Of a stretch of DNA of 64,000 nucleotides, positions 36,973-46,383 are shown in pieces. The DNA comes from Bacillota bacterium. GTDB lineage: Bacteria; Bacillota; DTU065. Numbering within the stretch: the first letter of the stretch is position 1; each line of letters starts with the position of its first letter. The position numbers and the translations under genes were made by a program. Below the pieces are notes generated by a model. It had not been told where the DNA came from. It saw nothing but the letters and a program-made list of their open reading frames with translations, and searched no databases. The stretch is taken from the NCBI GenBank assembly GCA_018435125.1, contig JAHDNZ010000046.1, positions 1-64,000 on the forward strand, read 5' to 3'.

Positions 36973-37867
36973 GCAAGATAAGGTGAATAAATGGCTGGAA
37001 CATTTTATCTTTTATTTGGAAGTAGAAAGAGGGTATTCGAAGAATACCACCGCCAGCTATACCACAGATTTAAAAGAATATCTTGAGTTTGTTGAAACAG
37101 ACAAAAACTACGATCTGTCCTCACAGATGTTAAGGCGTTATCTTACTTATCTGTATGAGTTAAAGAGAGAAAAGAGCACTGTTGCCAGGAAGCTGGCGGC
37201 ACTGAGAAGCTTTTTTCGCTTTTTACAAAAAAAAGAAATCTATACCGAAGATCCCATGGTTTCTATAAAAACGCCCAAAAGAGGTCTTTATTTGCCTGAG
37301 TTTCTTTACCCTAATGAAATGGAAATATTACTGAAAACACCTAAGCTAAATACTCCGCTTGGCAAAAGAGATCGGGCGATAATCGAAGTTTTCTACAGCT
37401 CAGGGCTCCGTTTAAGTGAACTAGTAGGCTTAAATTTAACTGATATTGACTGGGATGTAGGTTATCTGCATATTCTGGGCAAAGGGAATAAAGAGCGTTT
37501 AACTCCTCTGGGCTATTATGCAGGTGAATCATTAGAAGACTATCTTCAAAACGCACGGCCTAAGCTGTTAAAAACACAAGAAACCGAGGCGGTTTTTCTC
37601 AGTAACCGGGGACAGAGAATTAACAGGCGCACAGTAGAATATATGTTGGATAAATATGTTCTTCAGGCAGGATTAAACAGCGGTATTTCACCCCATGCTC
37701 TAAGACATACCTTTGCTACCCATATGCTTGAAAACGGAGCTGATATCAGGTCTGTGCAAGAACTTTTAGGACATGAAAATGTTTCCACCACCCAGATCTA
37801 TACCCATTTGAGCCGTAAGAAACTACGTGAGGTCTATTTTGCTACCCATCCTCGGGCTAAAAGCTAA
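36956..37867 (+). CDS. xerC: Tyrosine recombinase XerC
   Basis: The 303-residue recombinase has an N-terminal SAM-like core-binding domain (about residues 8-95) and the catalytic domain with Arg in YSSGLRLSELVGL, HALRHTFATHMLENGAD, and LGHENVSTTQIYTHL with the final Tyr nucleophile. Length and position after topA fit XerC, which resolves chromosome dimers at dif. ATG 36956 is chosen for GGAGATG spacing. Confidence 0.93.
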   Translation: MASLVEQDKVNKWLEHFIFYLEVERGYSKNTTASYTTDLKEYLEFVETDKNYDLSSQMLRRYLTYLYELKREKSTVARKLAALRSFFRFLQKKEIYTEDPMVSIKTPKRGLYLPEFLYPNEMEILLKTPKLNTPLGKRDRAIIEVFYSSGLRLSELVGLNLTDIDWDVGYLHILGKGNKERLTPLGYYAGESLEDYLQNARPKLLKTQETEAVFLSNRGQRINRRTVEYMLDKYVLQAGLNSGISPHALRHTFATHMLENGADIRSVQELLGHENVSTTQIYTHLSRKKLREVYFATHPRAKS

Positions 37868-37927
37868 AAAAATTATAGGGCTATATGTAAACACCTATCT
37901 AGTCTTGAGGATAAGGAGGTTTTATAG

Positions 37928-38464
37928 ATGTTTACAGGGACCACCATAATTGCGCTAAGGCGTGGTAAAGAAGTTGCCATAGGCGGTGACGGACAAATTA
38001 CCTTGGCTGAGAAAACTATATTTAAGGCTAAAGCTAAAAAAATCCGCCGCCTTTATGATGGTAAGATCCTGGCAGGTTTCGCCGGTTCAGTAGCCGATGC
38101 CTTTACTCTATTTGAAAGATTTGAAAAGAAGCTGGCTGAACATAAGGGCAATTTAGTGCGGGGTAGTGTTGAACTAGCTAAAGACTGGCGAAGTGATCGG
38201 GTGCTGCAAAAGCTGGAGGCGCTTCTTTTAGTAGCCGATAGTGAACACCTTCTAGTAATTTCCGGCTCAGGTGAAGTAATTGAACCAGATGACAATATAG
38301 CCGCGATAGGTTCAGGTGGAGGTTATGCTTTGGCCGCCGCCAGAGCTCTATATAAGCATACAGATTTATCTGCTAGGGAAGTTGTGGCTGAAAGCTTAAG
38401 ATTGGCGTCCGAAATTTGTATTTATACTAACGATCAAATCTCCATCTTGGAATTGGAGGAATAA
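37928..38464 (+). CDS. hslV: ATP-dependent protease subunit HslV
   Basis: HslV is the proteolytic ring of the HslVU protease. The 178-residue protein begins [10 protein letters not shown]; a four-residue propeptide must be removed to expose the Thr nucleophile, as in other Clostridia. GGDGQITL and the [18 protein letters not shown] segment are typical. ATAAGGAGG precedes the start. It lies three bases before hslU. Confidence 0.96.
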   Translation: MFTGTTIIALRRGKEVAIGGDGQITLAEKTIFKAKAKKIRRLYDGKILAGFAGSVADAFTLFERFEKKLAEHKGNLVRGSVELAKDWRSDRVLQKLEALLLVADSEHLLVISGSGEVIEPDDNIAAIGSGGGYALAAARALYKHTDLSAREVVAESLRLASEICIYTNDQISILELEE

Positions 38465-38467
38465 TAG

Positions 38468-39829
38468 ATGGAAGGGATGACTCCCAAAGAGGTTGTAGCT
38501 TACTTAGATAAATATATAATAGGTCAAGATAAGGCTAAAAAAGCCGTGGCTATAGCCTTAAGAAACAGGCAAAGACGCAAGAGCATAAGTGGTGAGTTGA
38601 AAGATGAAATTGCACCTAAAAACATCCTGATGATAGGTCCTACAGGTGTTGGCAAGACTGAGATCGCAAGAAGGCTAGCACGTTTAGTAGAAGCACCATT
38701 TATCAAGGTTGAGGCAACTAAGTTTACCGAGGTAGGCTATGTAGGACGTGATGTAGAGTCTATCATTAGAGACTTAGTGGAAGAAGCAATCCGCATAGTA
38801 AAAAAACGTAGGCTAGAAGAAGTTAGGGAAAAAGCCAAAGCCCAAGCTGAACTGGCATTACTTGAGATTTTGGCTCCGACTAAAAAAGGAGAGTCAAAAA
38901 ACCCTTTCAGTGTACTTTTTGGTGGGGAACAAAAAGAAGAAACCCAGCTTGTAGAAGTTCCCCAAAGAGAAGAGATCGCTTTAAATTTACACCAGGGAAA
39001 ACTTGAAGAGCAATTAATCGAGCTTGATGTTCTTAACAAAGATCCCCAAGTAGACCTCTTTGCTTTTGGACTTGATGATCTAAATGTCAATTTTCAGGAT
39101 CTTTTTAGCAGTTTTATGCCTAAAAAAACGGTTAAAAAGAAAGTTACGGTAAAAAAGGCTAGAGAAATGTTAACTGAACTGGAAGCAGAAAAACTTTTAG
39201 ATTTAGATGTTATTAACCAGGAAGCGATTATTCTCGCGGAAAATGAAGGCATTGTTTTTATTGATGAGCTCGATAAGATTGTGGGGGGATACTCCAAAGA
39301 TGGTCCGGAGGTATCGCGTGAAGGAGTACAAAGAGACATATTACCCATTATCGAAGGTTCTAATGTACCTACACGTTATGGCCATGTTAAAACAGATTAT
39401 ATTCTTTTTATTGCCGCAGGTGCCTTTCATATCTCAAAACCTTCCGAGCTGATACCCGAACTACAGGGTCGTCTACCGGTTCGGGTAGAGCTAGCTAGCC
39501 TTTCCGAAGATGATTTTGTGCGTATTCTAAAAGAGCCTAAAAACTCCTTGCTGTTTCAATATCGTGAACTTCTTAAAACCGAAGGGGTTACACTGGAGTT
39601 TACCGATTCAGGTATCAAACAGATAGCCTCTTTAGCTTGTAAAGTAAATGAAAACACCGAAGATATCGGTGCTAGAAGACTGCATACTATCCTAGAGGCA
39701 GTACTGGAAGATGTTTCTTATGAGGCACCAGAACTTACCAGCCATACTATTACTATAGATGCTAAATATGTTGATGCAAAACTTGGAGAACTTGTTAAAA
39801 ATAAAGATCTCAGCCAATATATCCTTTAG
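38468..39829 (+). CDS. hslU: ATP-dependent protease ATPase subunit HslU
   Basis: HslU is the AAA+ unfoldase. The 453-residue protein has Walker [16 protein letters not shown] (about residue 57), [20 protein letters not shown], an I domain (about 110-240), Walker [12 protein letters not shown] and the sensor region [12 protein letters not shown], ending in the docking tail QYIL. In many Firmicutes codY follows; here the next gene is convergent. Confidence 0.97.
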   Translation: MEGMTPKEVVAYLDKYIIGQDKAKKAVAIALRNRQRRKSISGELKDEIAPKNILMIGPTGVGKTEIARRLARLVEAPFIKVEATKFTEVGYVGRDVESIIRDLVEEAIRIVKKRRLEEVREKAKAQAELALLEILAPTKKGESKNPFSVLFGGEQKEETQLVEVPQREEIALNLHQGKLEEQLIELDVLNKDPQVDLFAFGLDDLNVNFQDLFSSFMPKKTVKKKVTVKKAREMLTELEAEKLLDLDVINQEAIILAENEGIVFIDELDKIVGGYSKDGPEVSREGVQRDILPIIEGSNVPTRYGHVKTDYILFIAAGAFHISKPSELIPELQGRLPVRVELASLSEDDFVRILKEPKNSLLFQYRELLKTEGVTLEFTDSGIKQIASLACKVNENTEDIGARRLHTILEAVLEDVSYEAPELTSHTITIDAKYVDAKLGELVKNKDLSQYIL

Positions 39830-39866
39830 CACCAAAAGTAAAGCCTCTGCTAAAGGTGGCGTATCT

Positions 39867-39893
39867 AAGGGATTTAATCCCTTCTTTGCTTTA
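39867..39893 (+). terminator. Probable hslU terminator
   Basis: AAGGGATT / AATCCCTT hairpin (39867-39883) followed by a T-rich stretch. Confidence 0.55.
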
Positions 39894-39962
39894 TATGTCC
39901 TTACCGCTTAACTGATAGCGCTGAGCTAAAATGCAAAGCCTTAAAAAATCGATTAACAGCTA

Positions 39963-40017
39963 AAAAAGACCAGTCATGCCCAACAATTATGTTTGAACAT
40001 GACTGGTCACTTTTTTG
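39963..40017. terminator. Bidirectional terminator between hslU and the metacaspase gene
   Basis: GACCAGTCATG (39968-39978) pairs with CATGACTGGTC (39998-40008). TTTTTT follows on the plus strand and AAAAAA precedes it, so it works both ways for the convergent genes. Confidence 0.85.
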
Positions 40018-40108
40018 TACCGCTTGAGGGCTGTCACTCATAAAACTTACCTGTTATCGTAAATCCCTAAGTTACGCTCTCAAAAAGCAGAGGCTTTATT
40101 GTTATCAG

Positions 40109-41194
40109 CTAGGGTATATAACGGTATAAGACCGGGTTAATATTGAGAGTGTCTTCGAAGATAGGTGTTTGTAAGTTATCTTCAGGTAAATTAAGATAGG
40201 CAAAGGTTTTTTGGATGTAGACAAAGATCTCTTGAGCGGTAATTTTACCGTCACTGTTAGTATCAGCACCGCGGTTAATTAGGCCAAGTAGGAAGTGCTT
40301 GGTAAAAAGACCTAAACCGCCGTCATTACTGTATTGATAGGAAACCTGAGAAGCTAGCGAAGAAGCAAGGAGCACATAACCTGAGTTTTGCAAGGCTTTC
40401 GGTGTAGGCTGTCTCACGGCAGGTTTTCCATCAAAAAGCGAACCTGAAAAGCAAGAATCCATAACCAGAGTGATTTCCTTGGTAGGCATCTGCAAAAAGT
40501 GCTCTTTAAGATCAAGATCGGATAAAGAGTCGTACGGATCCTCTTTAGAATAATTATATAAAAGCAGGTGGTCATAAGCACCATGCCCGGAAAAATACAC
40601 CACTAAGTAATCTTCAGGTTGCAGCTCCTTTTTAAGACGGTTAAAAATATTTAGGATATTGTCTCTGGTAGCATCTTGGTCACGCACAGTAATAACAGTG
40701 CCTGGGGTTTTTACAAAAAACTCTTCCATAGCATTGGCATCAGCTGAATAGAGGGAAGGTATTTTAGCATAAAGACTTACGCCGATTATAAGGTAATAAC
40801 CTTTACCGACAGGATAAAAAACAGTATTAATGGCATTTGGCAAAACCTCCACTTCAAATTCCCGGGAAATATTGCTAAAAGGAGCTGTAACCACTAAGGT
40901 TTGTAAACCCTCAGGAAGGTTATTGAGCAAAAAAGCTCCGCTAGCGTTAGAAAAAGTGCTGATGTTAGTATTTTTAACTTTGATTAAGGCACCTTTAAGT
41001 GGTTTATAACCAAGAGGTAGGCTCGTATTAGAACTTATGGCCTTTAGATTGTTACTATCTGAGGTTAGCTCTTCACGGATAACTATTGTGCCGGCAATGC
41101 TTCCTCGTTTTATATTATTTGGTAAACAACCTACTAAAAAAGTTCCTAGTAAAAACACTAAGATCAGTAAAGGACAATATTTATCTTTGAACAT
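40109..41194 (-). CDS. Metacaspase-like (peptidase C14) lipoprotein with EF-hand loop
   Basis: The 361-residue protein has a lipoprotein signal with lipobox LVGC (Cys about 23), an N-terminal carboxypeptidase-regulatory-like beta domain (about 33-125) and a caspase-fold domain (about 130-361). The catalytic dyad is visible: His in VVYFSGHGAYD (about 204) and Cys in LVMDSCFSGS (about 248). A canonical 12-residue EF-hand loop DTNSDGKITAQE begins at about 311, suggesting calcium binding. It would act outside the membrane. ATG 41194 follows AGAGGTG; it lies 13 bases after the lipid-kinase gene and is probably cotranscribed. Confidence 0.85.
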   Translation of the reverse strand: MFKDKYCPLLILVFLLGTFLVGCLPNNIKRGSIAGTIVIREELTSDSNNLKAISSNTSLPLGYKPLKGALIKVKNTNISTFSNASGAFLLNNLPEGLQTLVVTAPFSNISREFEVEVLPNAINTVFYPVGKGYYLIIGVSLYAKIPSLYSADANAMEEFFVKTPGTVITVRDQDATRDNILNIFNRLKKELQPEDYLVVYFSGHGAYDHLLLYNYSKEDPYDSLSDLDLKEHFLQMPTKEITLVMDSCFSGSLFDGKPAVRQPTPKALQNSGYVLLASSLASQVSYQYSNDGGLGLFTKHFLLGLINRGADTNSDGKITAQEIFVYIQKTFAYLNLPEDNLQTPIFEDTLNINPVLYRYIP

Positions 41195-41207
41195 AAAGCT
41201 CACCTCT

Positions 41208-42077
41208 TTAGCTTGGTTGATAGACTAAGAGATTTTCAGTGCTAACTGAGGCCTTAAGTGGAGTATAGCCTTTAATTTCGCCATCGATCATCTTGGGCGC
41301 AGGTTCTAGACTGGTTATGGTCACATTTTTAGCTCTAAGAAACTCAACATGCGGATGATTAACATGCTTGCCTGAATAGACACCAGGCAGCAGTTTTAAT
41401 ATTTCAAATCCTTTAGTATCACGGACAATAACAACATCTAAAAGATGATCGGTAGGATTAGCCTTTGGTGCTAAGAAAAGGCCACCACCGGTATAAGGAG
41501 TATTCATTACATAAGTAAGGATGGATTTTACTTCGCGAACTTTATCATCAGCTTCTATTCTTAGGGTTAGGGGTTTTAGACCAAAAGCAGAAGCTACAAT
41601 ATCCAAATAGATGGCCAAAGAACCTCTGATCAGACGGTGATTTCTTTTGCTGTTTACTCTTTGCATAACATCAGAGGCTAAACCTAAAGCTACTGAAGAG
41701 ACAAAAAGGCCTTCATTTTCCAAACCCATATTGATAGCTTTTATTTTTCCTTGGGTTATGGTTTTTAAGCTTTCCAAACCAAAGGGTATTTTTAATGAAC
41801 GCGCCAAATCATTTCCTGTTCCAAGAGGAACTACACACAAAGGTTTGTCTTTTGGCATTCCGTTTACTACTTCATTGATAGTTCCATCGCCGCCTACGGC
41901 AATGATTCCTTCATAGTTTTCGGCTTGAGCGGCCAATAAAGAGGCATGATTGGGGCTGTCGGTAAGCTTTAAGTCATATGAGATACCTAGAAGTTTTAGT
42001 TCGTCTTCTAACTTTGGTAGCGATGCCTGGGCTAACCCTCTGCCGGCTACAGGATTAGCGATTACGATAAATCTCAT
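41208..42077 (-). CDS. Diacylglycerol/lipid kinase family protein (DagK/YegS)
   Basis: The 289-residue protein has the lipid-kinase signature: NPVAGRG at the N-terminus, the nucleotide loop GIIAVGGDGTINEVVNG and VPLGTGNDLARSL, and TGGGLFLAPKANPTDHLLDVVIV. It probably phosphorylates diacylglycerol or a related lipid at the membrane; the substrate is not certain from sequence. Upstream GAGGTTTAGAA precedes the ATG. It is followed closely by the metacaspase lipoprotein gene. Confidence 0.88.
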   Translation of the reverse strand: MRFIVIANPVAGRGLAQASLPKLEDELKLLGISYDLKLTDSPNHASLLAAQAENYEGIIAVGGDGTINEVVNGMPKDKPLCVVPLGTGNDLARSLKIPFGLESLKTITQGKIKAINMGLENEGLFVSSVALGLASDVMQRVNSKRNHRLIRGSLAIYLDIVASAFGLKPLTLRIEADDKVREVKSILTYVMNTPYTGGGLFLAPKANPTDHLLDVVIVRDTKGFEILKLLPGVYSGKHVNHPHVEFLRAKNVTITSLEPAPKMIDGEIKGYTPLKASVSTENLLVYQPS

Positions 42078-42212
42078 TTCTAAACCTCGCTTTTTAATGT
42101 CTTCGGGATCGAGTTAATCTAATGCTCTACTTATTAAAAAAGATTCGCTTGTCGTATCATCGTTCCTGCTCTAACTTCCAGAAACAAAATATTCCGGCAA
42201 TTTTGACCCAAA

Positions 42213-45005
42213 TTAACAGCTATGAGCAGGAGAACCTAGGTAGGATATGTTTTCTAGTAAGAGATTAGGCGCACGCTTACGATCTAAGGTTCCAAAAACC
42301 AAAGCGATGCCTCCTTCTTTAATGTTTAGCTGGTTTTGTCGGGGGAAGTACGTGACATCCACCTGGCCGGTTTCATCTTCCATGACAAAAAAGACTACCG
42401 GACGACCGCTTTTTGTCGGTGGTCGATGCGGTTTTAGAATTTGACCTGCAAAAAAGATTGGCCCCTCAGCTGCAAGTGCCTCACTGGCTTTTAATACTGA
42501 AGCAGGTAAGCTTGGGCGGTAAAACTCCATGACATGAGAAAAAGGAGAGAGGTTTAAAACCAGCATTTCTCTTAAAAAACGATCCCAGGGTGAGAAATCT
42601 CCGGGTAGAGGTTTACTTCCCCAAAGTTCCCACAGGAGACTACGACGACTTTGTGCAAAACTATCTAGGGCACCTGATAAAATTAAAAGACGACGCTCTT
42701 TCTCAGTAATAAATTCTAGATCGCGCAAAGCGTTAAAGGGACGTCTCTTTATGATCTCATCAAAGGTTTTTTCAGAAAAGCCTTTGATAAGTTTAAGGCC
42801 TAAAAAGATTTGTCCGGCACCGCCTTTTGTCACAAGAGGCGAGGTGTTGATATCTAAAGGTGTTATTTTTACACCTAAGCGTTTAGCTTCCCAGAGCAAA
42901 GACTGAGGCGGGTAGTAACCCAGAGGTTGGTTGTTTATGAGAGCTGCAAAGAACTCTGCTGGGTAGTGACAACGCAGATAGGCTGTTTTATAGGCTGTTT
43001 GGGCAAAAGAGGCCGAATGGGCCTCGCAAAGGCCATAGCCGGCAAAACTTTCCAAGGTATCGAAAACACTGCTGGCAGTTTCTAAAGAGGCGCCTCTTTG
43101 CTGAGCCTTTTCCAAGAAGAGATGGCGAAACTGTTTTAGTTCCAGTTCGCGTTTTTTGCTAGTCAAAGCTTTTCTGAGCTTATCTGACTCTCCCAAGGTA
43201 AAGCCGGCTAAAACCGTAGCAATTTGCAGGATCTGTTCTTGAAAGACAATCAGACCGTAGGTTTTTTCTTTTTTTTTTTTTACTTCGGGAGTGAGATAGG
43301 AGACTTCTTCTTTTTGCAAATGGCGCTTGATAAAAGGTTCCACCATATTGCCTTTAATGGGACCGGGCCTGATTAAGGCTACACTAGCTACCAGATCATT
43401 AAAATTACTGGGCTTAATTCTTTGCTGCAGCCCTCTTTGGGCCGGGCTTTCTAATTGAAAGACGCCTAAGCTTTTCCCGGAGGTCAGCATCTTATACGTG
43501 GGCTTGTCGTTGTCTTGAATCGGCAGGTTTAACTCTGAAAGAGCGCCCAAGGTGCGCAAAGATAAAAGGTCTAACTTGACAAGGCCCATCTCTTCGATGT
43601 CATCTTTATCAAAGGCGATAACTGTCTGGCCTAAAGAGGACTTTACTAGTGGTACATGCCAGGCAAGATCATTAGAAGCAATGGCCAAGCCGCTAGAGTG
43701 AGTTGCTATATGTCGAGGCAGTCCGTACATTTTATCTACTAAAACCGGCAGCAGATTCTCCGGAAGACCGATACGCAAAAGATCATTTTTGGCTGAATCC
43801 TCCCGGTAGCGATGAAAAGCACAGATGCTAGCGATATGTTTAGAGCCATATTTGTTCTCTAAGAATTCTTTTAGCTCTAAACGTCTTCGCCAATCAAAAT
43901 CGATGTCAATATCGGGCTGGTTGCTACGCTCAAGGCTAAGAAAGCGTTCAAAGACCAGGTTGTGGGCTATAGGGTCAACCTGAGTCAGATCAAGACAGTA
44001 GCTTACCAACGAACCGGCAGCAGAGCCACGTCCCTGGTAGGTAATTTCTTGCCTTTTGGCAAAGCTAATCAGGTCATGGACTAATAAAAAATAACCGGCA
44101 TAGCCTAAGGTAGAAATAACATCTAATTCATAGGATAAGCGTTTTTTTGCATTCTCATTGCCCAGAGGATATTTTCTGTTAAACCCCTCTAAGGCAAGAG
44201 ATGTCAGTTTTTGTTTAGCTTTTGGTACTTCAGGCAGAAGTTTGGGAGGTGTAAGGGGTTTTAGCTCCGGAATTTCAGCCAAAAAATAAGCACCTTCCAA
44301 AGCTTTTGGAAAATCCTTAAACCTACCGGCTAACTCTTCGCGGCTACAAAGATAGCCGGCATTATTAAAAGATCTTTCCGGATGAACGTCATTAAGGCCA
44401 ATGCCAAGACGAATGCAGTTTAAACTATCGTGAACGGGAAAATCCTCCGGATAAGCATAATGAACATCTACCGTGGCTACCATCGGCAGCTTTAGTTTTT
44501 GTGCCAGCTCAGAGAGGTTAGTTAAAAGTTGTTGTGTTTTTGGTAATCTCTCATGACTCATTTCAATAAAAAAACGGCCCTTAAAGAGGGAAGACCAGCT
44601 TTGCGCCAGTTCCAAAGCTTCTTGGTAGCGTTTTTTAAGTAGGAGTTTTTGTAATTTAGAATGGCGGCAGCCCGAAAGAACTAGGATACCTTCTCCGGAG
44701 GGAAGAGTAGCCAAAGTTTTTACCGGATTGTTTAAGTAATAGCAGATTTTTTGATATCCCAGGTAGTTTTCGGCCAGCAGAGTAAGGTGACTTTGATCGG
44801 CAAGAGTCACCTCGCAGCCGATAATTGGTTTGATACCGGCCTCAAGAGCCAGACGTTGAAATTCAAAAACGCCGGAGACACTGCCATGATCGGTAAGAGC
44901 TATGGCTTTATACCCGAGTTCACTGCCTCTTTTAATCAGTTCATAAGGATTGCTGGCTCCATCAAGCAGTGAATAGGCTGAATGGGTATGCAAAGAGATA
45001 GTCAT
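42213..45005 (-). CDS. dnaE2: DNA polymerase III alpha subunit, DnaE2/ImuC type
   Basis: The 930-residue C-family polymerase has an N-terminal PHP domain (LHTHSAYSLLDGASNP), the catalytic aspartates in QPDIDIDFDWRRR (about residue 388), the helix-hairpin-helix region and a C-terminal OB fold. It is much shorter than replicative DnaE1 (about 1150) and follows an ImuB-like and a DUF6504-like gene, the arrangement of error-prone SOS polymerases. The replicative polymerase should be elsewhere. AAGGAGG upstream supports the ATG at 45005. Confidence 0.85.
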   Translation of the reverse strand: MTISLHTHSAYSLLDGASNPYELIKRGSELGYKAIALTDHGSVSGVFEFQRLALEAGIKPIIGCEVTLADQSHLTLLAENYLGYQKICYYLNNPVKTLATLPSGEGILVLSGCRHSKLQKLLLKKRYQEALELAQSWSSLFKGRFFIEMSHERLPKTQQLLTNLSELAQKLKLPMVATVDVHYAYPEDFPVHDSLNCIRLGIGLNDVHPERSFNNAGYLCSREELAGRFKDFPKALEGAYFLAEIPELKPLTPPKLLPEVPKAKQKLTSLALEGFNRKYPLGNENAKKRLSYELDVISTLGYAGYFLLVHDLISFAKRQEITYQGRGSAAGSLVSYCLDLTQVDPIAHNLVFERFLSLERSNQPDIDIDFDWRRRLELKEFLENKYGSKHIASICAFHRYREDSAKNDLLRIGLPENLLPVLVDKMYGLPRHIATHSSGLAIASNDLAWHVPLVKSSLGQTVIAFDKDDIEEMGLVKLDLLSLRTLGALSELNLPIQDNDKPTYKMLTSGKSLGVFQLESPAQRGLQQRIKPSNFNDLVASVALIRPGPIKGNMVEPFIKRHLQKEEVSYLTPEVKKKKEKTYGLIVFQEQILQIATVLAGFTLGESDKLRKALTSKKRELELKQFRHLFLEKAQQRGASLETASSVFDTLESFAGYGLCEAHSASFAQTAYKTAYLRCHYPAEFFAALINNQPLGYYPPQSLLWEAKRLGVKITPLDINTSPLVTKGGAGQIFLGLKLIKGFSEKTFDEIIKRRPFNALRDLEFITEKERRLLILSGALDSFAQSRRSLLWELWGSKPLPGDFSPWDRFLREMLVLNLSPFSHVMEFYRPSLPASVLKASEALAAEGPIFFAGQILKPHRPPTKSGRPVVFFVMEDETGQVDVTYFPRQNQLNIKEGGIALVFGTLDRKRAPNLLLENISYLGSPAHSC

Positions 45006-45025
45006 TTATTTTTACCAGGCCTCCT

Positions 45026-45253
45026 TTAGTCATGGCTTTGATAAAGGATAGTCTCTCCTGATGGTGTTTTAGCGATCTCAAAGAGACCTTCGGGTTTAGT
45101 TAAAACCAGTAAAAACTTTAATACCGGCTCGCCTTGCCACCAGGCACCACTTTCATACCAGCTATCTATTTCTTTTATAATGGTGTAGTTAACGCCGCGA
45201 AAAAAGAAACTGTTATTGATAATTGTTATGGGCTTTTGCCAGAGATGGGACAC
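45026..45253 (-). CDS. DUF6504-like small protein of the ImuB/DnaE2 cassette
   Basis: The 75-residue protein has a Trp-rich core WYESGAWWQGEPVLKFLLVL, like the DUF6504 proteins found beside Y-family polymerase genes in imuB-dnaE cassettes. Its function is unknown; the association suggests an accessory role in mutagenic repair. The GTG start at 45253 has a poor ribosome-binding site, so the N-terminus is uncertain. It starts 120 bases after the ImuB-like gene and ends 20 bases before dnaE2. Confidence 0.6.
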   Translation of the reverse strand: MSHLWQKPITIINNSFFFRGVNYTIIKEIDSWYESGAWWQGEPVLKFLLVLTKPEGLFEIAKTPSGETILYQSHD

Positions 45254-45373
45254 CGTAAACCATTATAAGAAACTTATAAAACCCTGAAATATTTTTCGAG
45301 TTTGATAAGTATTCTTACAACAGATTCACCACCTTTGTATTTAAATATAAAGACCTTGCTTTGTTTTACCACT

Positions 45374-46198
45374 TTAAGTCTTAAAACCCGTCGCATACCC
45401 CCAGATAAAATTAGCCCGGCGCACCTGTTCACGACGGTTTAGGGTAAGACCTAAACTGAGATGGCTTTCTTTTTCCAAAAGTTCTTCTAAGACTCCAGGA
45501 AGGCTAAAGTCAAAAAGACCGGCCTGTTTTAGGGGAGGTGTTTCCCAACTTAAAGCCACAAGAAATTCCCAGGGCCAAAGGGTGGTTAAGGATTTTTTTA
45601 AGGTTACAATACCAATTTTATCTTGCTTTAGGTCTACACTTCCTGTTTCAGAATAAAGCCAGAGACTACAGATGTGCGGGGGTAATTGTTTTATTAGGGA
45701 ACAAAGAACTTGATCAAGATCTGTTTCAATAAATCTCTTTTCAAAGGCAGGTGGATAGGAAAGTATTTTTTCCGTATAATGGCCACGACAGTAGTGATAG
45801 ATCTGTTCACCTAGTTCTCCTAGACGGCTACGCAAAGTTTCAAGAGGTATTATCTGCAACGAATCGATTGTCTTAAAGCCGGTCTCCCAAAATTCAATTA
45901 GGATTTTGGCAGGAACGGGCCAGAGGTAATCAACCGGAAGTTTAAAAAAAGGGGTGGCATTTTTTAACCAAAATAGGCCGGGGCGTTTTTGGTAAAGGGC
46001 TAGCGCTTTGGCCATAAGAATGTTATCAGCCACCACCAAACAACCATTAAAAGCCTTCCCCCAATCCAGAAGCTCTGCTTGACTGGTTGGGCCAAGGTTT
46101 AAGGCATATCCTGACAATTCTTCGGCAAAAAACGGTGTTTTACAATACACCTGATAGCGTTTTTTTAAGCTAGGTGCAGTTAACAGATAGGCAAACAA
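45374..46198 (-). CDS. Truncated ImuB-like (Y-family polymerase-related) protein
   Basis: The 274-residue protein aligns by eye with the middle and C-terminal parts of Y-family polymerases: VADNILMAKALALYQKRPG and LPVDYLWPVPAKILIEFWE followed by GFKTIDSLQIIPLETLRSRLG, the helix-hairpin-helix thumb. The N-terminal palm with the DxD and SxDE catalytic residues is absent, so it cannot be a polymerase by itself and would act like ImuB, linking DnaE2 to the sliding clamp. The start is read as TTG 46198 behind GGAGGCGAG; upstream ATGs fall at or in the LexA box. Confidence 0.65.
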   Translation of the reverse strand: MFAYLLTAPSLKKRYQVYCKTPFFAEELSGYALNLGPTSQAELLDWGKAFNGCLVVADNILMAKALALYQKRPGLFWLKNATPFFKLPVDYLWPVPAKILIEFWETGFKTIDSLQIIPLETLRSRLGELGEQIYHYCRGHYTEKILSYPPAFEKRFIETDLDQVLCSLIKQLPPHICSLWLYSETGSVDLKQDKIGIVTLKKSLTTLWPWEFLVALSWETPPLKQAGLFDFSLPGVLEELLEKESHLSLGLTLNRREQVRRANFIWGYATGFKT

Positions 46199-46216
46199 GA
46201 AACTCGCCTCCATACC

Positions 46217-46266
46217 GAACATACGTTCTATACCCTGATTATATAGATATTTTTGCAGAAAAGCAA
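46217..46266 (-). promoter_or_regulatory. SOS promoter with LexA box
   Basis: On the minus strand TTGCTT (46266-46261) and TATAAT (46243-46238) are 17 bases apart. Just downstream, GAAC-ATAC-GTTC (46217-46228, CGAACATACGTTCT on the plus strand) is a perfect Gram-positive LexA/DinR box over the transcription start. This makes the ImuB-like/DUF6504/dnaE2 unit a predicted SOS operon. Confidence 0.85.
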
Positions 46267-46383
46267 CTGCTTAAAGACTGACATTTATTACCTACTCCAA
46301 AAGTAAAAGTTAAATATTCTCACTTAAATCAACTCTTGATGCAACTGAGCTCTTATAGCAGTCTAGGGTAGGTGTATTTTTAG

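Larger units (their letters stand above)
39839..40098. repeat. 260-bp segment bounded by 13-bp perfect inverted repeats (MITE-like)
   Basis: TAAAGCCTCTGCT (39839-39851) and AGCAGAGGCTTTA (40086-40098) are perfect inverse copies. The interior has no ORF but holds two hairpins. No target-site duplication could be seen, so this may be a small non-autonomous element or a composite terminator region. Confidence 0.4.

Noticed and set aside
37928-37945. HslV with a missing N-terminal Thr
   Set aside because: The MFTG propeptide before TT is usual in Clostridia HslV and is not a defect.
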